Shown piece by piece: positions 50,012 through 59,128 of a DNA stretch of 64,000 nucleotides (positions are counted from its first letter, which is position 1; each line of letters begins with the position of its first letter). The notes under the pieces were generated by a model. The model was not told the DNA's origin and searched no databases. It saw only the letters and a program-made list of their open reading frames with translations. Position numbers and translations under genes: made by a program. The DNA comes from an uncultured Bacteroidales bacterium (lineage in GTDB: Bacteria > Bacteroidota > Bacteroidia > Bacteroidales > WCHB1-69), in contig OMYJ01000006.1 in the NCBI GenBank assembly GCA_900315245.1, forward strand, positions 1 to 64,000, given 5' to 3'.

Positions 50012-51745
50012 ATGATCAAAAAAACTTTGAAAGCATTATTGCTTACGGCATCTGTCCTGTTGACCCAAAACGACATTCTGAGCCAAACATACTCAGAACC
50101 AAATCGTTATGACATTACTATCAGCGAAATCATGGCCAAGCCGACACCCGAAATCGGACTGCCGGCGGTGGAGTACATTGAACTCCACAACCGTCTCCCC
50201 CACCCTTGCACCCTGCATGGTTGGCGACTGAAGCTGGGAAACACCGTCAAAGACCTCCCCGACATGACGATTGACAGCTGTGGTTACGCAGTACTCATCG
50301 CGCAAAAAAATCTGGAAAATTTCACGCCCTTCTGCGATCATATTTTCACTTTGTCATCACTGGCGCTCACCGACGGAGGGCAACAGCTGACCCTTTACAA
50401 CCAGCACGACGAAGTGATTCATTATGTGAGCTATAGCAAGTCTTGGCACACTGAAGCCATCAAACAGGAAGGCGGATGGGCATTGGAAATGATTGATGCG
50501 AACTGGCCGTGTGTGGGAAGCGAAAACTGGAACTCCTCCACAAGCCCGATCGGCGGTACTCCTGGGCAATCAAACTCCATCTGCAACACATTGAATTTTA
50601 ACAGCATACCGTTCATCACAGGGGTGACGATGCCTGATTCCACGACCTTGCGTGTCCATTTCTCGAAAACAATGTCCGCCGATATTATGGAGAATGACGG
50701 GAAATTCCGCACCGAGCCGCCACTTACCATTCTGAACATCAAGGAAGTACCGCCAGAATTCTCGTCGTTGGACATCCGGTTTGGAACTGCGATCCAGCCA
50801 AACACGGACTACAAGCTGCTTCTTTCCGGCACACTCACTGACTGCGGAGGAAACACGTATCAAATTGATGACCGCATCCCATTTGGAAAAGCCGCCCCGC
50901 CAGAGCCTTTCGATTTGGTAATCAACGAGATATTAACAAATCCGATTGACAACGGAAATGCGGATTACTTGGAAATCTACAACCGTTCCAACCGCATCAT
51001 TGACTTGAAGGATGTAAAAGTCGGATACGGCGGCGACACCTTGCCGCAAAAGGCGGTTGCAGCCGTTTCCAAAGGATGGCAACTGCACCCCAAGACGTAT
51101 GTGGCTTTGTGCAAACAGAAAAACGTCACCCTTCAGCAGTATGTTTGCAAAGACGAGAAACGGCTGGTGGAATGCGACTCGCTCCCCGACTTCGCCATCA
51201 GCAAGGGAATTATCCACTTGACTGACAGAAGTTTGCAATCCATAGATCGGTTCTGCTATACCGAGGAGATGCACTACCCGAAACTGCTGACCAGCAAAGG
51301 GGTGAGCTTGGAACGACTATATCCGGACATGCCCACCCAAGACGAAAACAACTGGCGTTCAGCTGCGGAAAGCGCGGGGTTCGGAACACCTGGATATGAA
51401 AACTCGCAAAGCGGCAACACTTTGGAGCACAATGAATTTGAAATCAATCCCGAGGTGTTTTCTCCTGACAACGACGGCTATGAGGATTATGCAGAGGTGC
51501 TATGTACTTTCACCGAAGAGGAAAACCGCGTAAGCATCGTCATCTTCAACAACCGTGGTCACCCTGTAAAGCATCTGACAAACAATATGTTGTGCGGAAC
51601 GTCTGCAAGATTCCGATGGGATGGCCTTGACGACCGAAACCAGTCCGCCCCGGCAGGAATGTATGTGGTGCAAATCGAATGTTGGAATCTTCGCACCCAA
51701 AAAACAATACGGAAACGCAAAGTGGTCTCTATCTATCTATTGTGA
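50012..51745 (+). CDS. Secreted lamin-tail domain protein with FlgD/CHU-like tail
   Basis: A 577-residue protein with a signal peptide (about 1-25). Two lamin-tail-like domains (SEIMAKPTPEIGLPAVEYIELHN at about 38 and INEILTNPIDNGNADYLEIYN at about 308) flank an Ig-like segment. The C-terminus (EVFSPDNDGYEDYAEVLCTF ... RWDGLDDRNQSAPAGMYVVQI) is a FlgD/CHU-type Ig domain common in T9SS cargo. It is a likely surface protein of unknown role. Its last 17 nt overlap the convergent MBL gene. Confidence 0.87.
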   Translation: MIKKTLKALLLTASVLLTQNDILSQTYSEPNRYDITISEIMAKPTPEIGLPAVEYIELHNRLPHPCTLHGWRLKLGNTVKDLPDMTIDSCGYAVLIAQKNLENFTPFCDHIFTLSSLALTDGGQQLTLYNQHDEVIHYVSYSKSWHTEAIKQEGGWALEMIDANWPCVGSENWNSSTSPIGGTPGQSNSICNTLNFNSIPFITGVTMPDSTTLRVHFSKTMSADIMENDGKFRTEPPLTILNIKEVPPEFSSLDIRFGTAIQPNTDYKLLLSGTLTDCGGNTYQIDDRIPFGKAAPPEPFDLVINEILTNPIDNGNADYLEIYNRSNRIIDLKDVKVGYGGDTLPQKAVAAVSKGWQLHPKTYVALCKQKNVTLQQYVCKDEKRLVECDSLPDFAISKGIIHLTDRSLQSIDRFCYTEEMHYPKLLTSKGVSLERLYPDMPTQDENNWRSAAESAGFGTPGYENSQSGNTLEHNEFEINPEVFSPDNDGYEDYAEVLCTFTEEENRVSIVIFNNRGHPVKHLTNNMLCGTSARFRWDGLDDRNQSAPAGMYVVQIECWNLRTQKTIRKRKVVSIYLL

Positions 51746-52499
51746 TCTTCAATCCATCGTAACCTAATGTCACGTGAGGGGGCAAGGTTTTCTCCACATC
51801 GGCATATAATCCCATGTGATGGGATACATGGGTCAGATAGGCGTGTTTGGGTTTGACAACGTCCACGAAATGCAACGCCTGCTCCAGGTTGAAATGGGAA
51901 TAGTGTTTTTCGTGATGTAGAGCGTTAACGACCAACACATCCAAATCCTGAAGATATGCCAGTTCAGAATCCGCCACAAAACTCGCATCGGTAATGTAGG
52001 CAAAAGTCCCGATGCGGAACCCTAATATGGGAAGGGTCAAATGACGCACTTGAATAGGCTGGATTTCGACATTTTTCACAAAAAAGCGGTCAAACCTTAC
52101 GGGGTGAAGCTGAAATGAGGGGGCACCAGGATATGGATTGTCCTTAAAGGCGTAGTCGAAGTCCTTTCGCACCACCGAGAGCACGCGCTGCATCGCATAA
52201 ATGTCCATCGGTTGTTTTTGCATGAAATAGACAGGCCGGATGTCGTCAAGCCCTGCAAGATGGTCTTTATGCTCATGCGTGACCAGAACCGCGTCAACAT
52301 GCGAGATATGTTCGCGTAAGAGCTGCTGACGCAAGTCGGGACCCGTGTCGATGAGCAAGTTCACCCCGTCAGTTTCCACAAAGGCCGAGGTACGCAAACG
52401 ATTGTCGCGTGGATCCGCGGAGCGGCACACTTCACATTGGCATCCCACCACAGGGACACCCTGCGAAGTACCAGTACCCAACAATGTGATTGTCATCAT
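51729..52499 (-). CDS. MBL-fold metallo-hydrolase (PhnP-like)
   Basis: A 256-residue hydrolase with THEHKDHLAGLDD (metal motif HxHxDH, about 75-80), LGTGTSQGVPVVGCQCEVCRS near the start (PhnP-type cysteines), YITDASF and THVSHHMG. It is probably a phosphodiesterase on a cyclic or small phosphate ester. It is third in a run with HlyD and the ABC ATPase (33 nt from the ATPase stop). Its 3' end overlaps the lamin-tail gene by 17 nt. Confidence 0.9.
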   Translation of the reverse strand: MMTITLLGTGTSQGVPVVGCQCEVCRSADPRDNRLRTSAFVETDGVNLLIDTGPDLRQQLLREHISHVDAVLVTHEHKDHLAGLDDIRPVYFMQKQPMDIYAMQRVLSVVRKDFDYAFKDNPYPGAPSFQLHPVRFDRFFVKNVEIQPIQVRHLTLPILGFRIGTFAYITDASFVADSELAYLQDLDVLVVNALHHEKHYSHFNLEQALHFVDVVKPKHAYLTHVSHHMGLYADVEKTLPPHVTLGYDGLKITIDR

Positions 52500-52532
52500 A
52501 TTAAAGCAGGATGTTTAATGTAACACTTTAAG

Positions 52533-53456
52533 CTATACGGACTTTTTGACAATCTCAATAAAACAGTCCTCGACAGAGGGTTCGATTGGGATGATCTCCA
52601 AAATGTTCAGCGAATTCTGCTGCATAAACTCTTGAAACGCAGGAAGTGCGGTTGAGATATCATCATAAAAAACGATATGGCACGACTCACCATACGGGTA
52701 ATAGATACAATTCAACGGACAAGACTCCATCACCTGCAACAGGGAGAAAATATTCTCAGATTTGAATGAATAAAGATGGCCTTTGAATTGTTGGATAATA
52801 TTGGCCGGAGTATCTATTTTGAAGACAACCCCATCTTGAATCATGGCGATACGGTCGCAACGGGTGGCCTCATCCATGTAGGGCGTGGAGACCACGACAG
52901 TTATGCCTTGACTCTTAATGGAGCGCAGAATATCCCAAAACTCCTTGCGGGAAACGGGGTCAACACCCGTTGTTGGTTCGTCCAGAAAAAGGATGCGCGG
53001 ACGATGGATCAGGGCGCAGCACAACGCCAGTTTCTGTTTCATGCCGCCAGACAGCTTGCCTGCCTTTCTATCTTTGAAAGGCATCAGCTGTTTCCATATC
53101 GGGCTGATCAATCGCATGTTAGCACGGATGCTGCTTTTGTACATCACAGCGAAAAACTCAAGATTCTCTTGCACTGTGAGATCCGGATACAATGAGAATG
53201 TACCTGGCAGGTATCCGATTACGCGCCGAATCTCTTTGTAGTCTTTCACCACATCATAGCCCAACATGGAAATTTTGCCTTCATCGGGCAAAATCAGAGA
53301 GGTGAGGATATTAAAAAGCGTGGATTTGCCCGCTCCGTCCGGGCCGACCAATCCGAAAACCTCGTTCTCCAAAACATCAAAGGTAACATGCTGGAGTGCG
53401 CGAACAGCTCCATCGTATGTTTTGCTGACAGACTCTATACAGATTGCATTAGGCAT
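52533..53456 (-). CDS. ABC-2 type transporter ATP-binding protein
   Basis: A 307-residue ATPase: Walker A GPDGAGKST, LSGGMKQKLALCCAL signature, LFLDEPTTGVDP and a C-terminal domain of about 75 residues. It is of the YbhF/CcmA class that drives drug or lipid export. It follows the HlyD-type lipoprotein by 24 nt. No ABC-2 permease lies in the run. Confidence 0.92.
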   Translation of the reverse strand: MPNAICIESVSKTYDGAVRALQHVTFDVLENEVFGLVGPDGAGKSTLFNILTSLILPDEGKISMLGYDVVKDYKEIRRVIGYLPGTFSLYPDLTVQENLEFFAVMYKSSIRANMRLISPIWKQLMPFKDRKAGKLSGGMKQKLALCCALIHRPRILFLDEPTTGVDPVSRKEFWDILRSIKSQGITVVVSTPYMDEATRCDRIAMIQDGVVFKIDTPANIIQQFKGHLYSFKSENIFSLLQVMESCPLNCIYYPYGESCHIVFYDDISTALPAFQEFMQQNSLNILEIIPIEPSVEDCFIEIVKKSV

Positions 53457-53480
53457 CGAAACGTGGTTTTACTCAGGGAT

Positions 53481-54461
53481 TTACTTGAATTCCACATCCC
53501 CAGGCATACCGATTTTGGCGGAACCATCATTGAGGAAATTCACTTTCACGGCATAGACGAGATTCGTGCGTTCCTCCTTGGTCTGAATCATTTTGGGTGT
53601 AAATTCAGCTTTCGGGGAAATCCATGTCACTTTGCCGTTAAATGTGATTCCGTTTGAATTTTTGTCTTTTTTCTTACTGTCATTATCTTGGGAATAGCTG
53701 TCGAGATGCACGAGCACATCCTGGTTCAGTTTGATAGATGCCAGCATATCTTCCGTCACATAGACTTTGATGAACATATTGGTGATGTCGGCTATCTTGA
53801 AAAGCGGTTTCCCTGCGTATGCCAACTCATTGGTTTCTATATATTTGTTGATAATTGTGCCTGTAATCGGAGCTTTAATCTTGCAATTATCCATGGCGTG
53901 TTCCAATTGTTGCAACTGGAAGCGCATCGCCTCCACCTCCTCGAGGATGGACTGGTCCTGAATGGAGAGGGCGGACTTTTGAGCGGCGAGCTGGCTTTGG
54001 GTGATGTTGATCTCCGCCTGGATGTCCTCCAGCTGTTTGGTACTGGCAGCATCGGCTTTCAACAGATTCTGGACACGACGTTCCTCCTTGCCAAGGGTTG
54101 CCAGCTTGTCCTCCAATACGCGCATTTGGGAAGGCATGTTCGGACGACGGGCCAAAGTTGCGTTAATGGAAGATTCCAGCTGCCTGATTTGCAGATAGGT
54201 CTGGAAAGTATCAATACAGCCCAGCAGAGTACCTGCCTCGTACGTCTGCCCCTCTTCAATGTCGAAATTCAACATTTTTCCATTACTTTCGGAGGAAACA
54301 ATAATTTCCGTGGCCTCAAAGACACCATTCGCCGTGTTTTTCCGGTGTTTCTTCCCGCATCCTGCCGAAAAGACCATTATCCCAACCAATAGCAGACAAG
54401 TAAAACTCAATCGCAAGACTTCACGTCCAATCTGTTCAACACGCATCTGTTTATTTGACAT
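53481..54461 (-). CDS. HlyD/YbhG-type periplasmic adaptor lipoprotein
   Basis: A 326-residue membrane-fusion protein. A hydrophobic segment ends FSAGC (lipobox, cysteine about 35). It contains a lipoyl half-motif (GKMLNFDIEEGQTYEAGTLLGCID), a helical hairpin (about 95-185), then APITGTIINKYIETNELAYAGKPLFKIAD and a beta-barrel. It would link an inner-membrane ABC exporter to the outer membrane. It is the first gene of the run, with a promoter at 54507. Confidence 0.9.
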   Translation of the reverse strand: MSNKQMRVEQIGREVLRLSFTCLLLVGIMVFSAGCGKKHRKNTANGVFEATEIIVSSESNGKMLNFDIEEGQTYEAGTLLGCIDTFQTYLQIRQLESSINATLARRPNMPSQMRVLEDKLATLGKEERRVQNLLKADAASTKQLEDIQAEINITQSQLAAQKSALSIQDQSILEEVEAMRFQLQQLEHAMDNCKIKAPITGTIINKYIETNELAYAGKPLFKIADITNMFIKVYVTEDMLASIKLNQDVLVHLDSYSQDNDSKKKDKNSNGITFNGKVTWISPKAEFTPKMIQTKEERTNLVYAVKVNFLNDGSAKIGMPGDVEFK

Positions 54462-54506
54462 ATAGAACTGAAATTCAATAATTTAATAATTCAATACTCA
54501 ACCGTG

Positions 54507-54514
54507 CAAAATTA
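54507..54514 (-). promoter_or_regulatory. -7 box of HlyD operon promoter
   Basis: TAATTTTG on the minus strand, 45 nt from the start at 54461. Confidence 0.55.
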
Positions 54515-54700
54515 TAAAAAAAAGCATTCACTGGAAAAAAAATCAAACTGATGAAATCTCTCCCCTAATCCTTGAACGCTTCGTGCGGAAATCGTGGTGA
54601 TTGGAAATGATGTGGTCAAAGGGGAATGTGAAAAAAACGTGTAATAAAAATTCAACTTTTTCGTTATTTGCAAGTCTTACAAAAGCAATTCAAAAAAAAC

Positions 54701-56065
54701 ATGAAAGTACATTTTATCGCCATAGGCGGGAGCGCGATGCACAACCTCGCCATCGCATTGAAAATCAAAGGTTTCGATGTCACTGGATCAGATGATGAGA
54801 TTTTTGACCCGGCAAAAGGACGTCTGGCAAAATATGGAATCCTACCACAAGATATCGGTTGGCATCCTGAAAAAATCACTTCGGATCTGGATGCCGTCAT
54901 TTTGGGTATGCATGCACGGGAAGACAATCCGGAATTGCTGAAAGCCAAAGAGTTAAACCTCAAGATTTACTCCTATCCCGAATATCTCTATGAACAGAGC
55001 AAGGATAAGACACGTGTGGTGGTCGGTGGAAGCCACGGCAAAACCACCATCACCTCCATGATTATCCACGTGTTGCAGCACCATCACATCGACTGCGACT
55101 ACATGGTGGGGGCGCAGCTGGATGGTTTCGAGGTGATGGTACGCCTGTCTGACACTGCCAAAATGATGATTATCGAGGGGGACGAATACCTCACCTCCCC
55201 TATCGACCGCCGTCCGAAATTCCATGTCTATCAGCCGACTATAGGCATCATCAGTGGCATAGCCTGGGACCACATCAACGTATTCCCCACATTCGAAAAC
55301 TATGTGCAGCAATTCGAGATTTTCGCCAAAATGATCCCACAGGACGGGCAACTGATTTATTGTCAAGAAGATACCGAGCTTCGAAAACTTGGTGAAAAAA
55401 TCACAAACACGACCTGCAAACCATACGGAATCCATCCTTACTACATTGAAAACGGGATCACATACCTCAAAACTGAAGGAGCCGCCATCCCCTTGCAAAT
55501 TTTCGGCAAGCACAACCTCATGAACATCAACGCCGCACGCTTGGCATGCAATGCGTTGGGACTCTCTGATGCGCAATTCTACGAAGCCATAGCCACCTTC
55601 AAGGGTGCTTCAAAACGACTGGAGTTGGTTGCAAAGAACGACGAATGCGCCGTGTACAAGGATTTCGCGCATTCCCCTTCCAAGCTGAAAGCCACCATCA
55701 ACGCCGTGAGGGAGCAGTACCCCGACCGTAAACTGGTGGCCTGCATGGAGCTGCATACTTTCAGCAGTCTCACAGGGGAATTCCTGCAGCAGTATCAGCA
55801 CGCGATGGACGAAGCAGACATCGCAATGGTTTACTATTCTCCGGCCGCCGTTCAGCACAAAAAGCTCCCACCGATCTCCCCCGACATGATTTTCAAGGCG
55901 TTTCAACGTGAGGATTTAATGACATTCAACGATTCCAACACATTGAAAAACAATCTTTTAAACATCGACTGGCATCATTCAGTGCTGCTTTTGATGTCAT
56001 CGGGTAATTTTGATGGTATTAATCTGAATGAATTCGGTGAAAAAATTGTATCTTTGCCGGCTTAA
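54701..56065 (+). CDS. mpl: Mur ligase, Mpl (peptidoglycan-recycling) type
   Basis: A 454-residue ATP-dependent ligase. MKVHFIAIGGSAMHNLAIALK starts the UDP-binding domain, VVVGGSHGKTTITSMIIHVL (about 106-125) is the P-loop, and EGDEYLTSPIDRRPKFHVY and ASKRLELV are typical of Mpl and not MurC. It joins recovered L-Ala-gamma-D-Glu-meso-DAP tripeptide to UDP-MurNAc. ATG 54701 fits the family start. A promoter for the next gene lies inside its last codons. Confidence 0.9.
   Translation: MKVHFIAIGGSAMHNLAIALKIKGFDVTGSDDEIFDPAKGRLAKYGILPQDIGWHPEKITSDLDAVILGMHAREDNPELLKAKELNLKIYSYPEYLYEQSKDKTRVVVGGSHGKTTITSMIIHVLQHHHIDCDYMVGAQLDGFEVMVRLSDTAKMMIIEGDEYLTSPIDRRPKFHVYQPTIGIISGIAWDHINVFPTFENYVQQFEIFAKMIPQDGQLIYCQEDTELRKLGEKITNTTCKPYGIHPYYIENGITYLKTEGAAIPLQIFGKHNLMNINAARLACNALGLSDAQFYEAIATFKGASKRLELVAKNDECAVYKDFAHSPSKLKATINAVREQYPDRKLVACMELHTFSSLTGEFLQQYQHAMDEADIAMVYYSPAAVQHKKLPPISPDMIFKAFQREDLMTFNDSNTLKNNLLNIDWHHSVLLLMSSGNFDGINLNEFGEKIVSLPA
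56049..56056 (+). promoter_or_regulatory. -7 box inside the mpl end, driving DUF1573 gene
   Basis: TATCTTTG encodes part of the Mpl C-terminal IVSLPA and lies 66 nt before ATG 56123. Confidence 0.6.
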
Positions 56066-56122
56066 AAAATCAGGTATATAAAAGAATAAAAATAATAAAA
56101 AAACTACAAAAAGTAATTGACA

Positions 56123-57220
56123 ATGAAAAAGTTAAGTTTATTATTGTTAGCGGTTCTGACATGCATAGTGTGCATCGCCCAACCAGAAATCAAGTTTGAG
56201 AACACCACCTTCGATTTTGGTAAGATCAAAGAAGAAGGAGGCAAAGTGACAGGAAAGTTCATTTTCACCAATGTTGGAAATGAGCCTCTGGAGCTGACCA
56301 ATGTGCGTCCCGGATGCGGCTGTACAGCGGCAAACTACACTAAAGGAGCCATCGCCCCCGGCGAACAAGGCTATATCGAAGCCACTTACAACCCTTACAA
56401 CAGACCCGGCATCTTCAACAAAAATATCCGTGTCACAACCAACGAGCCTCGTTTCATAGAAAACGAGAAAGCCACTCCCCACATGATTTTCATCAAAGGT
56501 GAGGTTATCAAACGCCCCCCCACAGAGTTTGAAAAAGCTGGATATACGAAGACCTCCGGCATGTTGCGCATCAAAGAGCCCAACGTCGCCCACAACCTGT
56601 TGAACACCGAGACGGTTAACGACACGTTCTATGTCCGCAATTTCTGGACAAAACCTGTGACTTTCACTCTTGAGAAAAAGCAGGATTACATTTCCGAGAT
56701 TTACCGCAACTTCGGTGCTGAACTGCTGCCTGGACAAGAAGGGTTCGTCGTGTTGAAATACGATGCTTCAAAGCGTAACGCTTTCGGCCAGATGAAAGAT
56801 ATGGTCATTTTCCAGACCAACGACTCACTTGAGCCTGTAAAACGCCTCCACTACGCAAACAACATCAAAGAAGACTTCTCCAAATTGTCAGCAAAACAAC
56901 TCAAGAACGCTCCTGTCTGTGTAATCTCCACCGATTCCCTAAGCATGGGCAACCTGATGAAAAACACCTCCAAATCTGAAACCGTCCGCGTGCAGAACAC
57001 AGGAAAGTCTCCTCTGATCATCAGAAATCTGGAATCCAGTGTCCCGATGTTCAGCGCCACTTCCAACATGATGACGATCCCCGCTGGCGGTACCGCCGAA
57101 ATCACTATTACGCTTAAAGCCCCGAATCGTGCGAGCATGCAAAATGCAACCCTTGATGTCATCACCAACGATCCCGCAAATCCTATCCGTACGATCAAGC
57201 TTTCTGCGAAAATCCTCTAA
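56123..57220 (+). CDS. Secreted DUF1573 protein
   Basis: A 365-residue protein. Signal peptide MKKLSLLLLAVLTCIVCIAQ, then DUF1573 beta-sandwich domains: FENTTFDFGKIKEEGGKVTGKFIFTNVGNEPLELTNVRPGCGCT (about 25-70), ending at a related C-terminal copy (VRVQNTGKSPLIIRNLESS). These resemble the Ig-like fold of ASPM-SPD-2-Hydin domains. It is probably a periplasmic or surface protein of unknown function. A strong bidirectional terminator follows. Confidence 0.88.
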   Translation: MKKLSLLLLAVLTCIVCIAQPEIKFENTTFDFGKIKEEGGKVTGKFIFTNVGNEPLELTNVRPGCGCTAANYTKGAIAPGEQGYIEATYNPYNRPGIFNKNIRVTTNEPRFIENEKATPHMIFIKGEVIKRPPTEFEKAGYTKTSGMLRIKEPNVAHNLLNTETVNDTFYVRNFWTKPVTFTLEKKQDYISEIYRNFGAELLPGQEGFVVLKYDASKRNAFGQMKDMVIFQTNDSLEPVKRLHYANNIKEDFSKLSAKQLKNAPVCVISTDSLSMGNLMKNTSKSETVRVQNTGKSPLIIRNLESSVPMFSATSNMMTIPAGGTAEITITLKAPNRASMQNATLDVITNDPANPIRTIKLSAKIL

Positions 57221-57245
57221 CAACTAGTATGAAATAAAAAAAAAA

Positions 57246-57274
57246 GCACCGTGATATCACGGTGCTTTTTTTTT
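57246..57274. terminator. Strong intrinsic terminator
   Basis: GCACCGTGAT directly followed by its inverse complement ATCACGGTGC, then nine T, with A-rich sequence on the other side. It works in both directions between the DUF1573 gene and the convergent anti-sigma gene. Confidence 0.95.
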
Positions 57275-57314
57275 GAAGGTTGAAGGCCTGTTTACTACTT
57301 TGGAAAAATCCAAA

Positions 57315-57836
57315 TCAGTATAAACGGCTGTGCCCTTTTTCCAACTCTTCGTCCGTAGGAACCATCCTTGTGATCGTGTCCACATCTATGACCACGGGCT
57401 TCCCATAGACCACCTTCCTTGAGCCTTCAGACTTGCCTTTCACCACTCTAGAGTTTTCTTCCTTGAGTGTATCTGTCTGATTATGGGACGTCTGTGTCGA
57501 ACTCACCTTAGTTTTGTGACTGGCCTGCCGTGTCTTCGTGTCTTCTAACTCATCTGCATGAGGTTCCTGAGTGGCCACTACAGAATCATTCGTAACCAAA
57601 GTGGTTTGTACCGGTTCTTCAGAGCTTGGCTGAATCTGACGATTCGGCTTGAGCAGGAGAATGGCACCTGCCACCAAGACAGAGGAGGCTCCGATCACCC
57701 AATATTTAGTGTATCCGCTTCGCAGGCCGGCCTTGTGTTTGTACTGTCTCCATGCGGCTTCGTCGTATGGATAGGTCGCCTGTTCTGCTTTCTCTTTAAT
57801 CAATTTGTCAAAATCCGTCATATCATTCATTATCAT
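57315..57836 (-). CDS. Putative anti-sigma/transmembrane protein
   Basis: Up to 173 residues. A short N-terminal cytoplasmic part (MTDFDKLIKEKAEQATYPYDEAAWRQYKHKAG) comes before one membrane segment (about 46-64, YWVIGASSVLVAGAILLL). A polar, low-complexity periplasmic tail rich in threonine, serine and glutamate follows. The arrangement with the ECF sigma gene upstream suggests an anti-sigma factor. ATGs at 57836, 57830 and 57821 all fit; the first overlaps the sigma gene by 14 nt, the last starts just after its stop. Confidence 0.75.
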   Translation of the reverse strand: MIMNDMTDFDKLIKEKAEQATYPYDEAAWRQYKHKAGLRSGYTKYWVIGASSVLVAGAILLLKPNRQIQPSSEEPVQTTLVTNDSVVATQEPHADELEDTKTRQASHKTKVSSTQTSHNQTDTLKEENSRVVKGKSEGSRKVVYGKPVVIDVDTITRMVPTDEELEKGHSRLY

Positions 57837-58377
57837 AATGTTTCAAGGCTTCCTTGAGGCGGTTCCTGGCATTATTCACATGCCATGCTGAAGTGTTTTC
57901 CGAAATGTTCAATTGCTGTGCAATCTCATTATGGGAGAAGCCCTCGAATACGAACATGTTAAACACCGTTCGTGTCACTGGCGGCAACTGCTGGATCAAA
58001 GCGACAATCTCGTCCGATGAAATCTTCGACATGGCGTCGTTCACATTATAATCAGAAAGATTGGAATCCTGGACCTTATCTATCTCCACAAATTCGACAT
58101 TCTTGTCATATCTTCGCCGGAAATCCAGTGCGGAGTTGCAAACCACACGTTTCAGCCACGCTTCAAAAGAACCTGAGTTTTCATATTTATGGAGGTTAGA
58201 AAACACTTTCAAGAACCCCTCGTTGAGCATATCGGCAGCCTCATCCGTATTGCCGGCATAGCGCATGCACACACTCATGACACTGCCGTAAAAATGCCTG
58301 AACAGCTTATGTTGCGCTCTTGTACTGCCCAAGCGGCAATCCTCGACCCACTGCAACACTTCCGACTGCTCTTTCAT
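57823..58377 (-). CDS. ECF-type RNA polymerase sigma factor
   Basis: A 184-residue sigma-70 family protein. Region 2 (LFRHFYGSVMSVCMRYAGNTDEAADMLNEGFLKVFSNL, about 24-62) and region 4 (LPPVTRTVFNMFVFEGFSHNEIAQQLNISENTSAWHVNNARNRL, about 128-172) are clear. ATG 58377 (MKEQSEV) is chosen over a longer reading. It probably directs a cell-surface or stress regulon, paired with the membrane protein downstream. Confidence 0.92.
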   Translation of the reverse strand: MKEQSEVLQWVEDCRLGSTRAQHKLFRHFYGSVMSVCMRYAGNTDEAADMLNEGFLKVFSNLHKYENSGSFEAWLKRVVCNSALDFRRRYDKNVEFVEIDKVQDSNLSDYNVNDAMSKISSDEIVALIQQLPPVTRTVFNMFVFEGFSHNEIAQQLNISENTSAWHVNNARNRLKEALKHYDNE

Positions 58378-58449
58378 TTTTACAAACGTATTTTGAAGAC
58401 AAAATCTTGGGTGACTCAACAAAAAAAATCATCCAAGGAACAGAAACGT

Positions 58450-59046
58450 TTATTTGAGGATTTTGAAACCCAAAGATACAATGATCGTGTTGACAAATTT
58501 TGTTTGGGTTACAGTTGTAATCGTGTTATGGAAATTATCTGCAGCAAAACAGTAATTTGCGTCAAGTGTAAAACGCCATATATCAAATCCTAAACCGACC
58601 TGCGCACCCCATTGCAACGAATTGGCATTCCAGTCAGTACCCTCCAAATTGTCAGAGATCCTGAAATCAAAGCGGGGACCAAGTGTCAGGTGGAACTTGA
58701 AATTTTCCTTGTTGATGAAGTGGTATCCTAACAATGCAGGAACGGACACAAAGTGTTGTTTTAATTGTTCATTCGTGGATGAAATATCATTGGCATCATC
58801 CATGAACGTTGAATTCTTAAATGCATAATTCACTTCAGGCTGGAAGTAGAAATTCTGGCCCAAACGCATAAAGAGTCCTGTTTCCAGTCCAAAATCCCCT
58901 TTTGTGAGTTTTTGATAATTCACCCTGTTGCCGGCAACCTTTATGCCTAACGCAACTTGCGCTTGTGCTGTTCCAAGCATACACAAATTCAAGGTCAAGA
59001 CGGATGCCAGGAACAGCAATACGGATTTCATTCTAATATTTCTCAT
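58450..59046 (-). CDS. PorT-like outer-membrane beta-barrel protein
   Basis: A 198-residue protein. ATG 59046 or 59031 gives a signal peptide ending near TAQAQ. The rest alternates in barrel strands: VALGIKVAGNRVNY, FGLETGLFMRLGQNFYFQPEVNYAF, FKFHLTLGPRFDFRIS and LQWGAQVGLGFDIWRFTLDANYC. The style is that of PorT-family small barrels, some of which serve T9SS. It lies 72 nt upstream of the sigma gene and may share its transcript. Confidence 0.82.
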   Translation of the reverse strand: MRNIRMKSVLLFLASVLTLNLCMLGTAQAQVALGIKVAGNRVNYQKLTKGDFGLETGLFMRLGQNFYFQPEVNYAFKNSTFMDDANDISSTNEQLKQHFVSVPALLGYHFINKENFKFHLTLGPRFDFRISDNLEGTDWNANSLQWGAQVGLGFDIWRFTLDANYCFAADNFHNTITTVTQTKFVNTIIVSLGFKILK

Positions 59047-59128
59047 TTTTTTCGGTTTACTAAACAATATTCATCAACAAACGCACATATTTTGATTTTA
59101 TTGTAACAAGTCCCTCTTGGTTACGGGA

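Noticed and set aside
48931..50076. Longer asd starting near 50076
   Set aside because: The extra 54 residues run through both -7 boxes and into the divergent gene; MKIALVGATG at 49914 is the family start.
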